Notes under the pieces: generated by a model
Database searches by the model: none
What the model was told of the DNA's origin: nothing
What the model saw: the letters and a program-made list of their open reading frames with translations, nothing else
Shown here: positions 1 through 9,438 of the stretch, piece by piece
How positions within the stretch are numbered: the stretch's first letter is position 1
Layout of the letters: every line of letters starts with the position of its first letter
Assembly (NCBI RefSeq): GCF_028369065.1
Contig: NZ_JAQNDA010000011.1
Location: forward strand, 62,001-126,000
DNA: 64,000 nt
DNA from: Marinobacter sp. SS21
GTDB taxonomy: Bacteria > Pseudomonadota > Gammaproteobacteria > Pseudomonadales > Oleiphilaceae
Direction of reading: 5' to 3'
Position numbers and translations under genes: made by a program

Positions 1-435
1 GGCGTTGTAAGGGCGAATCGAATAAAACTGTGCCCGGGCGTCGGCCAGGTCCATGCTGGGGTGGCCCCGGCTGTTCCGGCTGTTGAGCAGGGAGAAGCGG
101 ATCAGCGTTGCCAGGGCCTGGCCCGTGGTGGCTGCAGTCATCGCCGCAAACCCGGCGTTGCCGGCATCAACAGCGCGTGTCATGGCGCCCATGGTCAGGC
201 CCAGGGCCGGATTTCCAGTCAGTTCGATGGCCGCGTGCCCCAGGCGCATATAACGCGGGATGCTGATTCGCGCGTCCGCTGAGGTCATCAGTGTGTCACC
301 CAGACCGAACTGCTGTTGCAGCAGGCTGGCGTCCTGGCCTTCGGCCTGTACCGCCCGCAATAGCACGGAAACGTAAAGGGTGCTGATATCGCCCAGGGTA
401 TTGCGGCGTTTTGGGTTGGGAAGGCTGGGAGTCAT
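1..435 (-). CDS. AraC-family transcriptional regulator, N-terminal part (cut by window edge)
   Basis: The minus-strand frame is open from the ATG at 433-435 to the window edge and gives 145 residues. The sequence (start MTPSLPNPKRRNTLGDIS, then ...TSADARISIPRYMRLGHAA...NPALGLTMG...) looks like the arabinose-binding-type sensor domain found in front of AraC helix-turn-helix domains in Pseudomonas and Marinobacter. The DNA-binding half would lie to the left of the window. The gene is divergent from fadH with a 123-nt gap, so control of fadH or of fatty-acid use is a fair guess. The effector cannot be told. The same regulator class recurs at 41598-42605. Confidence 0.8.
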   Translation of the reverse strand, partial: MTPSLPNPKRRNTLGDISTLYVSVLLRAVQAEGQDASLLQQQFGLGDTLMTSADARISIPRYMRLGHAAIELTGNPALGLTMGAMTRAVDAGNAGFAAMTAATTGQALATLIRFSLLNSRNSRGHPSMDLADARAQFYSIRPYNA

Positions 436-486
436 CTTGTCCGACAAGTCGTATTTGGATAATAAAATGTTATTTCAGGATATTGA

Positions 487-2631
<2,145 letters not shown>

Positions 2632-2667
2632 CGGCAGCGTCGGCGAGCTTTGCGTTAACGCCCTGAA

Positions 2668-2709
2668 AAGCCCGGGGGAGCGATGGTTCCTTCCGGGTTT
2701 TTTGTTTTT
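2668..2709 (+). terminator. Rho-independent terminator after fadH
   Basis: An imperfect GC-rich stem (AAGCCCGG at 2668-2675, CCGGG at 2693-2697) is followed by a long T-rich run to 2709. It lies 37 nt after the fadH stop. Confidence 0.75.
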
Positions 2710-2988
2710 CAGAGGCTGCTTGGTGCCAGTTACTAAAATACACTTTCCCAATGCAACATTTTTCCAATTGTCTGCCAGAATAGGGGCAGCGTAGTATTGA
2801 ACCCCGGAGGGCCGGCAACCTGCCGCGCTGGTACCGGCCTCCATCCCCGAGTTTGGCGAGTTGTCTGGCAAGTGGCTTTCCCTGTGGCAAGTGTTTGCCG
2901 GGAAGTCTGCTCTTTACCAGGCGGCCATAGGTTCAGTGAAAGACAACCGGCGTCAGACCGGTTTCGACGATTCTGTTGGGAGTAGGCA
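2710..2988. other. Non-coding gap before the coiled-coil gene
   Basis: This is the rest of a 357-nt gap. I see no credible coding frame, tRNA or strong palindrome. The promoter of the following gene probably lies here. GGGAG at 2978-2982 is its ribosome site. Confidence 0.5.
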
Positions 2989-4239
2989 ATGGGCTCTGCC
3001 GACCAGGCAAGCGAAGGGTATGCAGCGGTCTTTTTCATGAGTGGCGCCCAGGTTTCCCGTCAAATGCGGGATTCCGAGTTCGGTGCCTTCCTGGATGGCT
3101 ATGTGGGGTTGTCCGACCTGGCGGATACCGATGTCAAGGCGGTCTACGTCACCCTCAGTGATGAGCTGTTGATTCAGGCCATGGTGTTTTTCCGCATCTA
3201 CTTCGATGAAGAAGGGCGAGCGGACAGTCACTGGAATTTGCCCATTGAAGAGATGGCCAAGGCAGGCGCCAAGGGGCCGGACCTTGGGGGCGGTCCCATC
3301 CGTCTGGTGTGTCGCAGTCAGTGCCCGGCCAAAGGGGTGGCGGACGATCTCTGGGACCCTGATATGTCACCGGGGCAGAATCAGTTTAACGCGATCCGCA
3401 AGGCGGTTGAGGCGAATTCGCTGAAGTTTCAGAAAAAGGTTGAGGTGGTACCGGAGGTGGATATCCCGGTGCTGCAGGCAGAGCCGGCGGCGCCTCCCGC
3501 GGCCCCAGACCAGAACGCCGAACGGACACGCCTGGCGCAGCTGCTGCGGGAACATCGGCTGCGAATCAAAACGCTGCAGAGCGTGCACCGGGATGCCCTT
3601 GCCGACACCCGGCGGGAGCATCGGCTGGATCTGAAGGCGGCCCAGAACGAAATCGCCGAACTGGAACAGAAAGATGAACGGCTGCGGTTGAGTAACGAGC
3701 AGTTGAAGAAGCGGTTGGCCGAGCGCAATGAGCAGTACCTGATCCTGCAGGAGCAGCTTGCCCATAGCAATGAAGTCGCCGAGCAGGATACCCAGACCCG
3801 CAGTGCCGAAGCCGTGTTGCTGGCGGAACAATTGGAGCGGAAGCAGCGTGAGCTGGAAATGCGCGACGAAAAAATTGTGGCTCTGGAGCAGGAGCTGCAT
3901 GAGCTTCGTAACCGCGAGCCGCCGGAACAGACCGTGTTGAAGGAGCTGCAAGAGCAATCCGTGTTCCTCGTGGCCTACCACGCCGGCATGGGCCATATGA
4001 CGCTGCCGTACGAAGATATCGAGGCTTACTTCCAGAACCCCACCGCGTACGCCGCAGACAAGTGTGGGTTGAACGAACCCGCCTATTTGGAGTGGCTACA
4101 GCACTACGAAAATCCCGTGTGCCGGCACCAGAACGAGAACGGTGATGATTGTGGCGAACCTGTCATGCGGGTGAGCCAACCGTCCGAGTTTCAGCCGGGG
4201 CGGGATGATCGTTGCGAGTCGCACCGGCCCGTGAGCTAA
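2989..4239 (+). CDS. Hypothetical coiled-coil protein with Cys-rich C-terminus
   Basis: This 416-residue cytoplasmic protein has no signal peptide and I do not recognise a function. Three parts can be seen. An N-terminal globular region (about 1-145) begins MGSADQASEGYAAVFFMSGA. A long charged heptad-rich coiled coil (about 175-310, rich in E, R, Q and L) follows. The C-terminal 85 residues hold YHAGMGHMTLPYEDIEAY and spaced Cys residues (DKCGL, PVCRH, DDCGE, DRCESH) that could bind one zinc ion. The layout suggests a scaffold or nucleic-acid-associated protein. Similar unnamed proteins are, as far as I recall, conserved in Pseudomonas and Marinobacter. The start is supported by GGGAG upstream. 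It is convergent with the DUF1853 gene. Confidence 0.8.
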   Translation: MGSADQASEGYAAVFFMSGAQVSRQMRDSEFGAFLDGYVGLSDLADTDVKAVYVTLSDELLIQAMVFFRIYFDEEGRADSHWNLPIEEMAKAGAKGPDLGGGPIRLVCRSQCPAKGVADDLWDPDMSPGQNQFNAIRKAVEANSLKFQKKVEVVPEVDIPVLQAEPAAPPAAPDQNAERTRLAQLLREHRLRIKTLQSVHRDALADTRREHRLDLKAAQNEIAELEQKDERLRLSNEQLKKRLAERNEQYLILQEQLAHSNEVAEQDTQTRSAEAVLLAEQLERKQRELEMRDEKIVALEQELHELRNREPPEQTVLKELQEQSVFLVAYHAGMGHMTLPYEDIEAYFQNPTAYAADKCGLNEPAYLEWLQHYENPVCRHQNENGDDCGEPVMRVSQPSEFQPGRDDRCESHRPVS

Positions 4240-4269
4240 GGGCAGCGAACCTGGGGCACCCTTCGATGA

Positions 4270-5166
4270 TCATGGCAAACCTGGCCATGAGTCCGGCACC
4301 ACAAACCAGCGACTGACCTCCTCATACCCCAGGCCATCGTGACGAGGCTGCATGCGGGCGAACAACGTCGGCCGGAGCTGGGCGGCGATGGCCGCCAGGG
4401 CTTCTTTCGTCCGCCGTCTGTCCGGGGCCTGTCGGGACTGGTAGGCGCCAAGCCAATGGGGCTTGTGCAAAGGGGTCCATTGGGACGTGTCGTAGTCCTT
4501 CAGCTGGCTGTGATGCAGCCAATATCCGAAGTCATGGGCCGGGTTGATCCAGCCGGGCAGGGTCGGCGGGCTCGCGCCTGGCTGGGCGAACAGATTGCCC
4601 AGCATCACCAGCGCCGGCGCCACCGGCTCCCGGAAACCGTGCTCCTGCAATTGCCTGAGGGTTTCCGGACGTTCGGTCATGGTGCACTGGTGCTCCAGCA
4701 TACGGTCGGTCTTGAGGTCCAGGCGGTCACGGGCGTTGGGGCCGTACCAGAGCAGGCTATTGCCGTCATCGTGGGACAAGTAGAATTTGACGGCGATCTC
4801 ATGGTGTTCCAGCCCGCCGGTATGGGGGTTGCGGACGAGGAAATCCAGCTCGCCCAGGGTGCGTCCCTGGTCGTTTCTGATGGCGTGATTGCGCAGCAGC
4901 ACCGGCCAGCCCAGGAGGTCGGCCAGCAGGAAATGGTATAGTTGTTCGAAGTAGTGGCCCAATCGATGGCTCTGGCTGCTGTCCAGGTGACTCAGCAGAG
5001 GTTCGGGCGCCAGATCCAGTCGCTTCAAGCGCTCAGGGGTCTTTGCTGGTAACCAGTTGCCAACATGGAATACCGGGCCGCGGCGTATCAGTGTGGGCGC
5101 CCGGCACAGCCATGCCAGATGGCGAACGGCTGGTGTATGCCAGAAATGATCGTTGTCGAGGCGCAT
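4270..5166 (-). CDS. DUF1853 family protein
   Basis: This 298-residue protein matches DUF1853 by its conserved pieces: RLGHYFEQLYHFLL, RNDQGRTLGELDFLVRN, HHEIAVKFYL, WYGPNARDRLDLKTDRML. The GELDFLV...EIAVKFYL pattern resembles the acidic and lysine motif of restriction-endonuclease-like (PD-(D/E)xK) folds. That suggests a nuclease-like or nucleic-acid role, but the family has no established function and this is inference. No signal peptide or membrane segment is seen. It is divergent from nadK with a 134-nt gap. Confidence 0.85.
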   Translation of the reverse strand: MRLDNDHFWHTPAVRHLAWLCRAPTLIRRGPVFHVGNWLPAKTPERLKRLDLAPEPLLSHLDSSQSHRLGHYFEQLYHFLLADLLGWPVLLRNHAIRNDQGRTLGELDFLVRNPHTGGLEHHEIAVKFYLSHDDGNSLLWYGPNARDRLDLKTDRMLEHQCTMTERPETLRQLQEHGFREPVAPALVMLGNLFAQPGASPPTLPGWINPAHDFGYWLHHSQLKDYDTSQWTPLHKPHWLGAYQSRQAPDRRRTKEALAAIAAQLRPTLFARMQPRHDGLGYEEVSRWFVVPDSWPGLP

Positions 5167-5300
5167 GTTGTTTGTGCGATTCTCCGGCTACGGGTTGAGG
5201 CAACGGTTTTCAGAAATCCCCGGATTTTCGTTAAGATGATGATAACAGCAGCCTCCGTTCGGCGCCGAGGCTGGAATCGATGTCACCCACAGGACTCTAC

Positions 5301-6185
5301 ATGGACCAATTCAGAAATATCGGCGTGATCGGGCGGATGGGCAGTGTGAAGGTTGTCGAATCCCTGCGCCAGCTCAAGCAGTATCTGATGAGAGAGAACT
5401 ATCACGTCATCATGGAGGAAGATACCGCCAGCATGCTGCCCGGCCATGGCCTTCAGGTAGCGAGCAAGAAGCTGATCGGCGAAATTTGTGACCTGGTGAT
5501 AGTGGTGGGTGGCGATGGCAGCCTGTTGGGGGCAGCCCGTGAGCTGGCGAAATCCAACGTTCCCTTGCTAGGGGTCAACCGGGGTCGGCTGGGCTTCCTC
5601 ACCGACATTTCCCCGTCAGACCTGGAGGAGCGACTCAGTCAGGTGCTGGCCGGCGATTACATCGAGGAAAAGCGTTTCCTGCTGGATGGCAGTGTCGAGC
5701 GCAACGGCCAGTCCCTGGGCTTTGGTGCGGCACTGAACGACGTGGTTCTGCACCCGGGTAAATCCACCCGTATGATCGGATTCGATCTGTTCATAGATGG
5801 CCATTTCGTCTACAGCCAGCGCTCAGACGGTTTGATCGTGTCGACCCCCACCGGTTCCACCGCTTACTCCCTCTCGGCGGGTGGTCCCATCATGCACCCA
5901 AAACTGGACGCCATCGTGCTGGTGCCGATGTTCCCCCATACCCTCAGCAGCCGGCCAATCGTTGTCGATGGCAAGAGCGAAATCAAACTGGTCATCGGGG
6001 AGACCAACGAGGCTTATCCGCAAGTCAGTTTCGACGGACAGATGAACATTGCGTGTGCTCCGGGTGACATCATCCGGATCACCAAAAAGCCCTTTAAGAT
6101 CCGCCTGATTCATCCGACGGACCATAACTTCTACGCCACATGCCGGAACAAACTGGGATGGGCCAGCGAAATAGCAGCGAGTTGA
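5301..6185 (+). CDS. nadK: NAD kinase
   Basis: Phosphorylates NAD to NADP with ATP or polyphosphate in the cytoplasm. The 294-residue protein has the diagnostic GGDGS (about 70-74, in DLVIVVGGDGSLLGAAR), the NRG-LGFLTD segment, and TPTGSTAYSLSAGGPI near 180. I chose ATG 5301 (MDQFRNIGVIGRMGS) because Pseudomonas NadK begins at the same place and AGGA at 5291-5294 is well spaced. An in-frame ATG at 5280 would add seven residues. The next gene follows almost at once, so nadK probably heads a nadK-phosphoesterase-rhomboid operon. Confidence 0.96.
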   Translation: MDQFRNIGVIGRMGSVKVVESLRQLKQYLMRENYHVIMEEDTASMLPGHGLQVASKKLIGEICDLVIVVGGDGSLLGAARELAKSNVPLLGVNRGRLGFLTDISPSDLEERLSQVLAGDYIEEKRFLLDGSVERNGQSLGFGAALNDVVLHPGKSTRMIGFDLFIDGHFVYSQRSDGLIVSTPTGSTAYSLSAGGPIMHPKLDAIVLVPMFPHTLSSRPIVVDGKSEIKLVIGETNEAYPQVSFDGQMNIACAPGDIIRITKKPFKIRLIHPTDHNFYATCRNKLGWASEIAAS

Positions 6186-6187
6186 TC

Positions 6188-7201
6188 ATGGCAGTACAAC
6201 ACTCCTCCGCCAGTCGCGGATACGACATCATCGGTGATGTGCACGGGTGCGCCCATACCCTGATCCGGTTGCTCGAACAGATGGGTTATCGGAAAATCAA
6301 TGGGGTCTACCAGCATGACCGGCGTCAGGCCATTTTCCTGGGCGACATCGTCGATCGCGGTCCCCGCATTCGCGAGGCTCTGCACCTGGTTCGGGACATG
6401 GTGGAGCACGGTTCGGCCCGTATCGTCATGGGCAACCACGAATACAATGCGCTCGGCTACTGTACCCGGGCGCGTTCCGGCAGTGGCAAGAAGTGGTTGC
6501 GGGATCACAACCCACGCCACGACCGGCTGATCCAGGAGACCCTGGACCAGTTCGAACACTACCCACAGGAATGGACCGATTTTCTTGAATGGTTCTACAC
6601 CCTGCCGCTGTTTATCGAGGAAGATCATTTCCGGGTTGTGCATGCCTGCTGGGATGACCGGTTGATCCGCCAGTTCCATCAGGCCCAGGGTGGCGCCTGC
6701 ATCGACGAGGATTTTCTGCATGCCTCCTCGGCCATCGAGTCGTTCGCCGGTCAGGTGATGGATACCCTGCTGCGGGGCACCGATCTGCGCCTGCCGGAAG
6801 GTATTTCCATTACCGGTAAAGATGGCTATGTCCGGGAATTCTTCCGCACCAAATTCTGGGCGGACAAACCGCGTACATACCAGGACGTGGTCTTCCAGCC
6901 GGACCCCCTGCCGGCAGCGGTGGCGGACCGTGAGCTGGTGTCGGCTGAACTCAAGCAGCTGATTTGCTACCCGCAAACCGACCGCCCGGTGTTTGTTGGT
7001 CATTACTGGATGGAGGGCATGCCTGCGCCCATCCGGTCCAACGTCGCCTGCCTGGACTACAGCGCGGTGAAATACGGCAAGCTGGTGGCTTATCGAATGG
7101 ACGATGAGCGCGAACTGTCAAAGGACAAGTTTGTCTATGTGGAAGTGGAGAAGCCGGAGCAGACCGACGATCCCTACACCGAAGACAGTGTCGCGAGGTA
7201 G
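6188..7201 (+). CDS. Metallophosphoesterase
   Basis: This 337-residue calcineurin-like phosphoesterase has the full set of metal-binding motifs: GDVHG (in YDIIGDVHGCAHTL), GDIVDRGP, GNHEYNA and VHACWDD. The PrpA/ApaH type is closest by motif, but the substrate (phosphoprotein, dinucleoside polyphosphate or other) cannot be read from sequence. It starts 2 nt after the nadK stop. An earlier in-frame ATG at 6140 would overlap nadK by 46 nt, so I prefer 6188. The next gene starts 2 nt after its stop, which implies one transcript. Confidence 0.9.
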   Translation: MAVQHSSASRGYDIIGDVHGCAHTLIRLLEQMGYRKINGVYQHDRRQAIFLGDIVDRGPRIREALHLVRDMVEHGSARIVMGNHEYNALGYCTRARSGSGKKWLRDHNPRHDRLIQETLDQFEHYPQEWTDFLEWFYTLPLFIEEDHFRVVHACWDDRLIRQFHQAQGGACIDEDFLHASSAIESFAGQVMDTLLRGTDLRLPEGISITGKDGYVREFFRTKFWADKPRTYQDVVFQPDPLPAAVADRELVSAELKQLICYPQTDRPVFVGHYWMEGMPAPIRSNVACLDYSAVKYGKLVAYRMDDERELSKDKFVYVEVEKPEQTDDPYTEDSVAR

Positions 7202-7203
7202 TT

Positions 7204-8067
7204 TTGTACCGGATCAAGCAACTCGATACTGATATCAATCTGGCGGGCTTCAGCCAATGGCTGCGGCATCAGGGGGTCAATCACCGGATCACCGCGGAAG
7301 GGGATTGCCAGGTGCTCTGGCTGGAGAACCCGGATTACACCGAGCCGGTGCTGGACGCCCTGAACCGGTTTTTGAACGAGCCCCAATTGCGCGACAAGAT
7401 CAATCAACAGGGTGCCGCGCCGGTGTTCCGGGAAGGGCGGTGGCAGCCGTCCCCACGTCATGCGCCGTTGGTGCTCGGTGTGATTGTGATTGCGGTAGTG
7501 CTTGCCTGGGCCACCGGTCTCGGTTCCGGCTTGTTGTCTGCTTCTCTGATGATAGTGGACCCCCGGCTGTATGGATGGGGGACGCTGGCGGAGCGGGTGG
7601 CGGCGCTGTCCGATACCTTGATGGCTGGGCAGATCTGGCGCCTGTTGACACCGGATTTTCTGCATTTCAGCTGGCCCCACGTTATTTTTAATTCGGTGAT
7701 ACTCTGGTTTCTCGGCAGTCAGGTGGAATGGTTCGACGGCCGCAGCCGCATGCTTGTGCTGTTCGTGGTCACCAGTCTGGTCGCCAACAGCCTGCAGTAT
7801 TTCAGTTCCGGGCCGTTGTTTGGCGGCTTGTCCGGCGTCGTCTATGGAGTGCTTGGGTATTGTTGGCTGAGCCAGCGTCGATTACCCCGGTTCCAGTTTC
7901 CACCCGCGCTCATTGTTGTGGCGGTGGTCTGGATGGCGATCGGGTTTACACCTCTGCCAGAATGGTTGGGTATTGGTCGTATGGCCAACGAGGCCCACCT
8001 TGGCGGTTTTGTGGCAGGTCTGGCAATGGCCGGGCTGTGGCCGCCACGCCCTCAGCGACGCGTTTGA
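7204..8067 (+). CDS. Rhomboid-family intramembrane serine protease (GlpG-like)
   Basis: This 287-residue membrane protease cleaves other membrane proteins within the bilayer. A soluble N-terminal domain (about 1-85, as in GlpG) precedes six or so membrane helices. The catalytic Ser lies in FGGLSGVVYGVLGY and the catalytic His in NEAHLGGFVAG. The helix with PHVIFNSVILWFLG holds the conserved Asn. The start is TTG at 7204, supported by GAGG at 7195-7198 five nt upstream. It is the last gene of the probable nadK operon. Confidence 0.92.
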   Translation: MYRIKQLDTDINLAGFSQWLRHQGVNHRITAEGDCQVLWLENPDYTEPVLDALNRFLNEPQLRDKINQQGAAPVFREGRWQPSPRHAPLVLGVIVIAVVLAWATGLGSGLLSASLMIVDPRLYGWGTLAERVAALSDTLMAGQIWRLLTPDFLHFSWPHVIFNSVILWFLGSQVEWFDGRSRMLVLFVVTSLVANSLQYFSSGPLFGGLSGVVYGVLGYCWLSQRRLPRFQFPPALIVVAVVWMAIGFTPLPEWLGIGRMANEAHLGGFVAGLAMAGLWPPRPQRRV

Positions 8068-8087
8068 GGCGTTGCTGCATAAAAAAA

Positions 8088-8107
8088 GCCCCACCAAAAG
8101 GTGGGGC
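8088..8107 (-). terminator. Terminator hairpin, T-run on the minus strand
   Basis: A perfect 8-bp stem GCCCCACC / GGTGGGGC with an AAAA loop is flanked on the left by seven A. Read on the minus strand it is a textbook Rho-independent terminator. On the plus strand, where the rhomboid gene ends 20 nt before, it lacks a T-run and would be weaker. Confidence 0.75.
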
Positions 8108-8140
8108 ATAAATGAGCTGAATTAGCTCCTGATGAGAGAG

Positions 8141-8170
8141 ACCAAATGCTAACGACCGTTGTCATTTGGT
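8141..8170. promoter_or_regulatory. Large dyad (possible operator) beside the Fur box
   Basis: ACCAAATG (8141-8148) is perfectly repeated in inverted form as CATTTGGT (8163-8170). Inside it AACG and CGTT also pair, so the whole 30 nt is nearly symmetric. It ends 2 nt before the Fur-like box and lies in the promoter region of the DUF1315 gene. A second regulator could bind here. Confidence 0.45.
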
Positions 8171-8172
8171 GA

Positions 8173-8191
8173 GATAATGATAATTGTTATC
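8173..8191. promoter_or_regulatory. Fur box
   Basis: GATAATGATAATTGTTATC matches 17 of the 19 positions of the classical Fur consensus GATAATGATAATCATTATC. It lies 65 nt upstream of the DUF1315 start. This implies iron-dependent repression of the DUF1315-DUF2797 pair. Confidence 0.75.
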
Positions 8192-8256
8192 ATTTAGTTT
8201 GGTCAACCCCAATTTTGGTTTTAATTCACAAAACCGGAATCGAGCAGGAAAATGTG

Positions 8257-8517
8257 ATGACTTACGAAGACCTGATTGCACGAATGGACCCGACGGTATA
8301 CCGCAGCCTGCGCCAGGCCGTCGAACTTGGCAAGTGGCCGGATGGCCGGGTGCTGAGCAAGGAACAGCGGGCCATCTGCATGGAAGCGGTCATCTATTAT
8401 GAGAACACCCGAGAGGTGCCGGAAGCGGAGCGGGTTGGCTTCCTTGACCGCAGCAAGAACGACGGCAGTAGCTGCGGGCCGGACAGTGATGCAGCCCCCA
8501 TTCGTATCCTGAACTGA
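8257..8517 (+). CDS. DUF1315 (YeaC-like) protein
   Basis: This 86-residue acidic soluble protein begins MTYEDLIARMDPTVYRSLRQ and contains KWPDGRVLSKEQRAICMEAVI, the hallmark of the DUF1315/YeaC family, whose function is not known. The ATG at 8257 has AGGAA at 8246-8250. The stop at 8515-8517 overlaps the ribosome site of the next gene, so the two are probably translated from one message. The Fur box upstream suggests induction under iron limitation, which is an inference from the site only. Confidence 0.88.
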   Translation: MTYEDLIARMDPTVYRSLRQAVELGKWPDGRVLSKEQRAICMEAVIYYENTREVPEAERVGFLDRSKNDGSSCGPDSDAAPIRILN

Positions 8518-8525
8518 GGTGTGGT

Positions 8526-9362
8526 TTGACTGCTGTTGTTGATGTGACCGGCCGACTACGGAAGATGCCGGCAGAGCCGGACCAGCCGATACAATATACC
8601 CTGAAAGTGGGCGACACCCGTTTACCGCTGAATGACTTGATTGGTCGTGCGATCCAAATCGATTACGACGGTGTCATTCGCTGTATTCACTGCGACCGCA
8701 AGACCAAGAAAAGTTTTGGTCAGGGTTACTGCTTTCCCTGCTTCCGTAAACTGGCGGCTTGCGACAGCTGCATCGTCAGTCCAGAGAAGTGCCACTACCA
8801 CGAAGGCACCTGCCGGGAGCCGGAGTGGGGCGAAACCCACTGCATGATCGAGCACGTGGTCTATCTCGCCAACTCGTCCGGGCTCAAGGTAGGGATAACC
8901 CGCGGCACACAGATTCCCACCCGCTGGATTGACCAGGGCGCGGTGGCGGCACTGCCGATAGTGCGGGTGTCCACTCGCCAGCTGGCGGGATTTGTCGAGG
9001 TGATCTGCAAGCAACATGTGGCGGATCGGACCAATTGGCGGGCCATGCTCAAGGGCGGTGTGGCCGAGCTTGATCTGGCGGCAGAGCGGGATCGTCTACT
9101 TGACCTGATTCGCCCGGAATTGGATGCGCTGCGCCAGGCCCATGGCGAGGTGGCGATTCGCGAGGTGGACGAAGCCGGACTGAGTCTCAGTTATCCGGTG
9201 CAGGTCTGGCCGGACAAGGTCAAAAGCCATAACCTTGATAAAACACCTTCGGTGACCGGTGTCCTGCAGGGCATCAAGGGTCAGTATCTGATGCTGGATA
9301 CCGGAGTGATCAATATTCGAAAATTCACAGCCTATGAGGTTCGATTCCAGGTGCTTGCCTGA
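8526..9362 (+). CDS. DUF2797 protein with Cys cluster and GIY-YIG-like segment
   Basis: This 278-residue protein starts at TTG 8526 with GAGG at 8516-8519. It has a cysteine-rich region (CIHCDRKTKKSFGQGYCFPC, then CDSCIVSPEKCHYH...CREPEW...HC) of zinc-ribbon type. Next comes HVVYLANSSGLKVGITR, which resembles the start of a GIY-YIG nuclease fold. This order of parts fits DUF2797, a family without an established role. No signal peptide is seen. It is coupled to the DUF1315 gene. A nucleic-acid function is suggested by the motifs but not shown. Confidence 0.85.
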   Translation: MTAVVDVTGRLRKMPAEPDQPIQYTLKVGDTRLPLNDLIGRAIQIDYDGVIRCIHCDRKTKKSFGQGYCFPCFRKLAACDSCIVSPEKCHYHEGTCREPEWGETHCMIEHVVYLANSSGLKVGITRGTQIPTRWIDQGAVAALPIVRVSTRQLAGFVEVICKQHVADRTNWRAMLKGGVAELDLAAERDRLLDLIRPELDALRQAHGEVAIREVDEAGLSLSYPVQVWPDKVKSHNLDKTPSVTGVLQGIKGQYLMLDTGVINIRKFTAYEVRFQVLA

Positions 9363-9438
9363 TCGCTCCTCTCGGTGAGTGTCCCCTCTGTCATCCGTGC
9401 GGCGGAGTATCCGCCGCCCCTGTCTTCTGGAGAATGTG

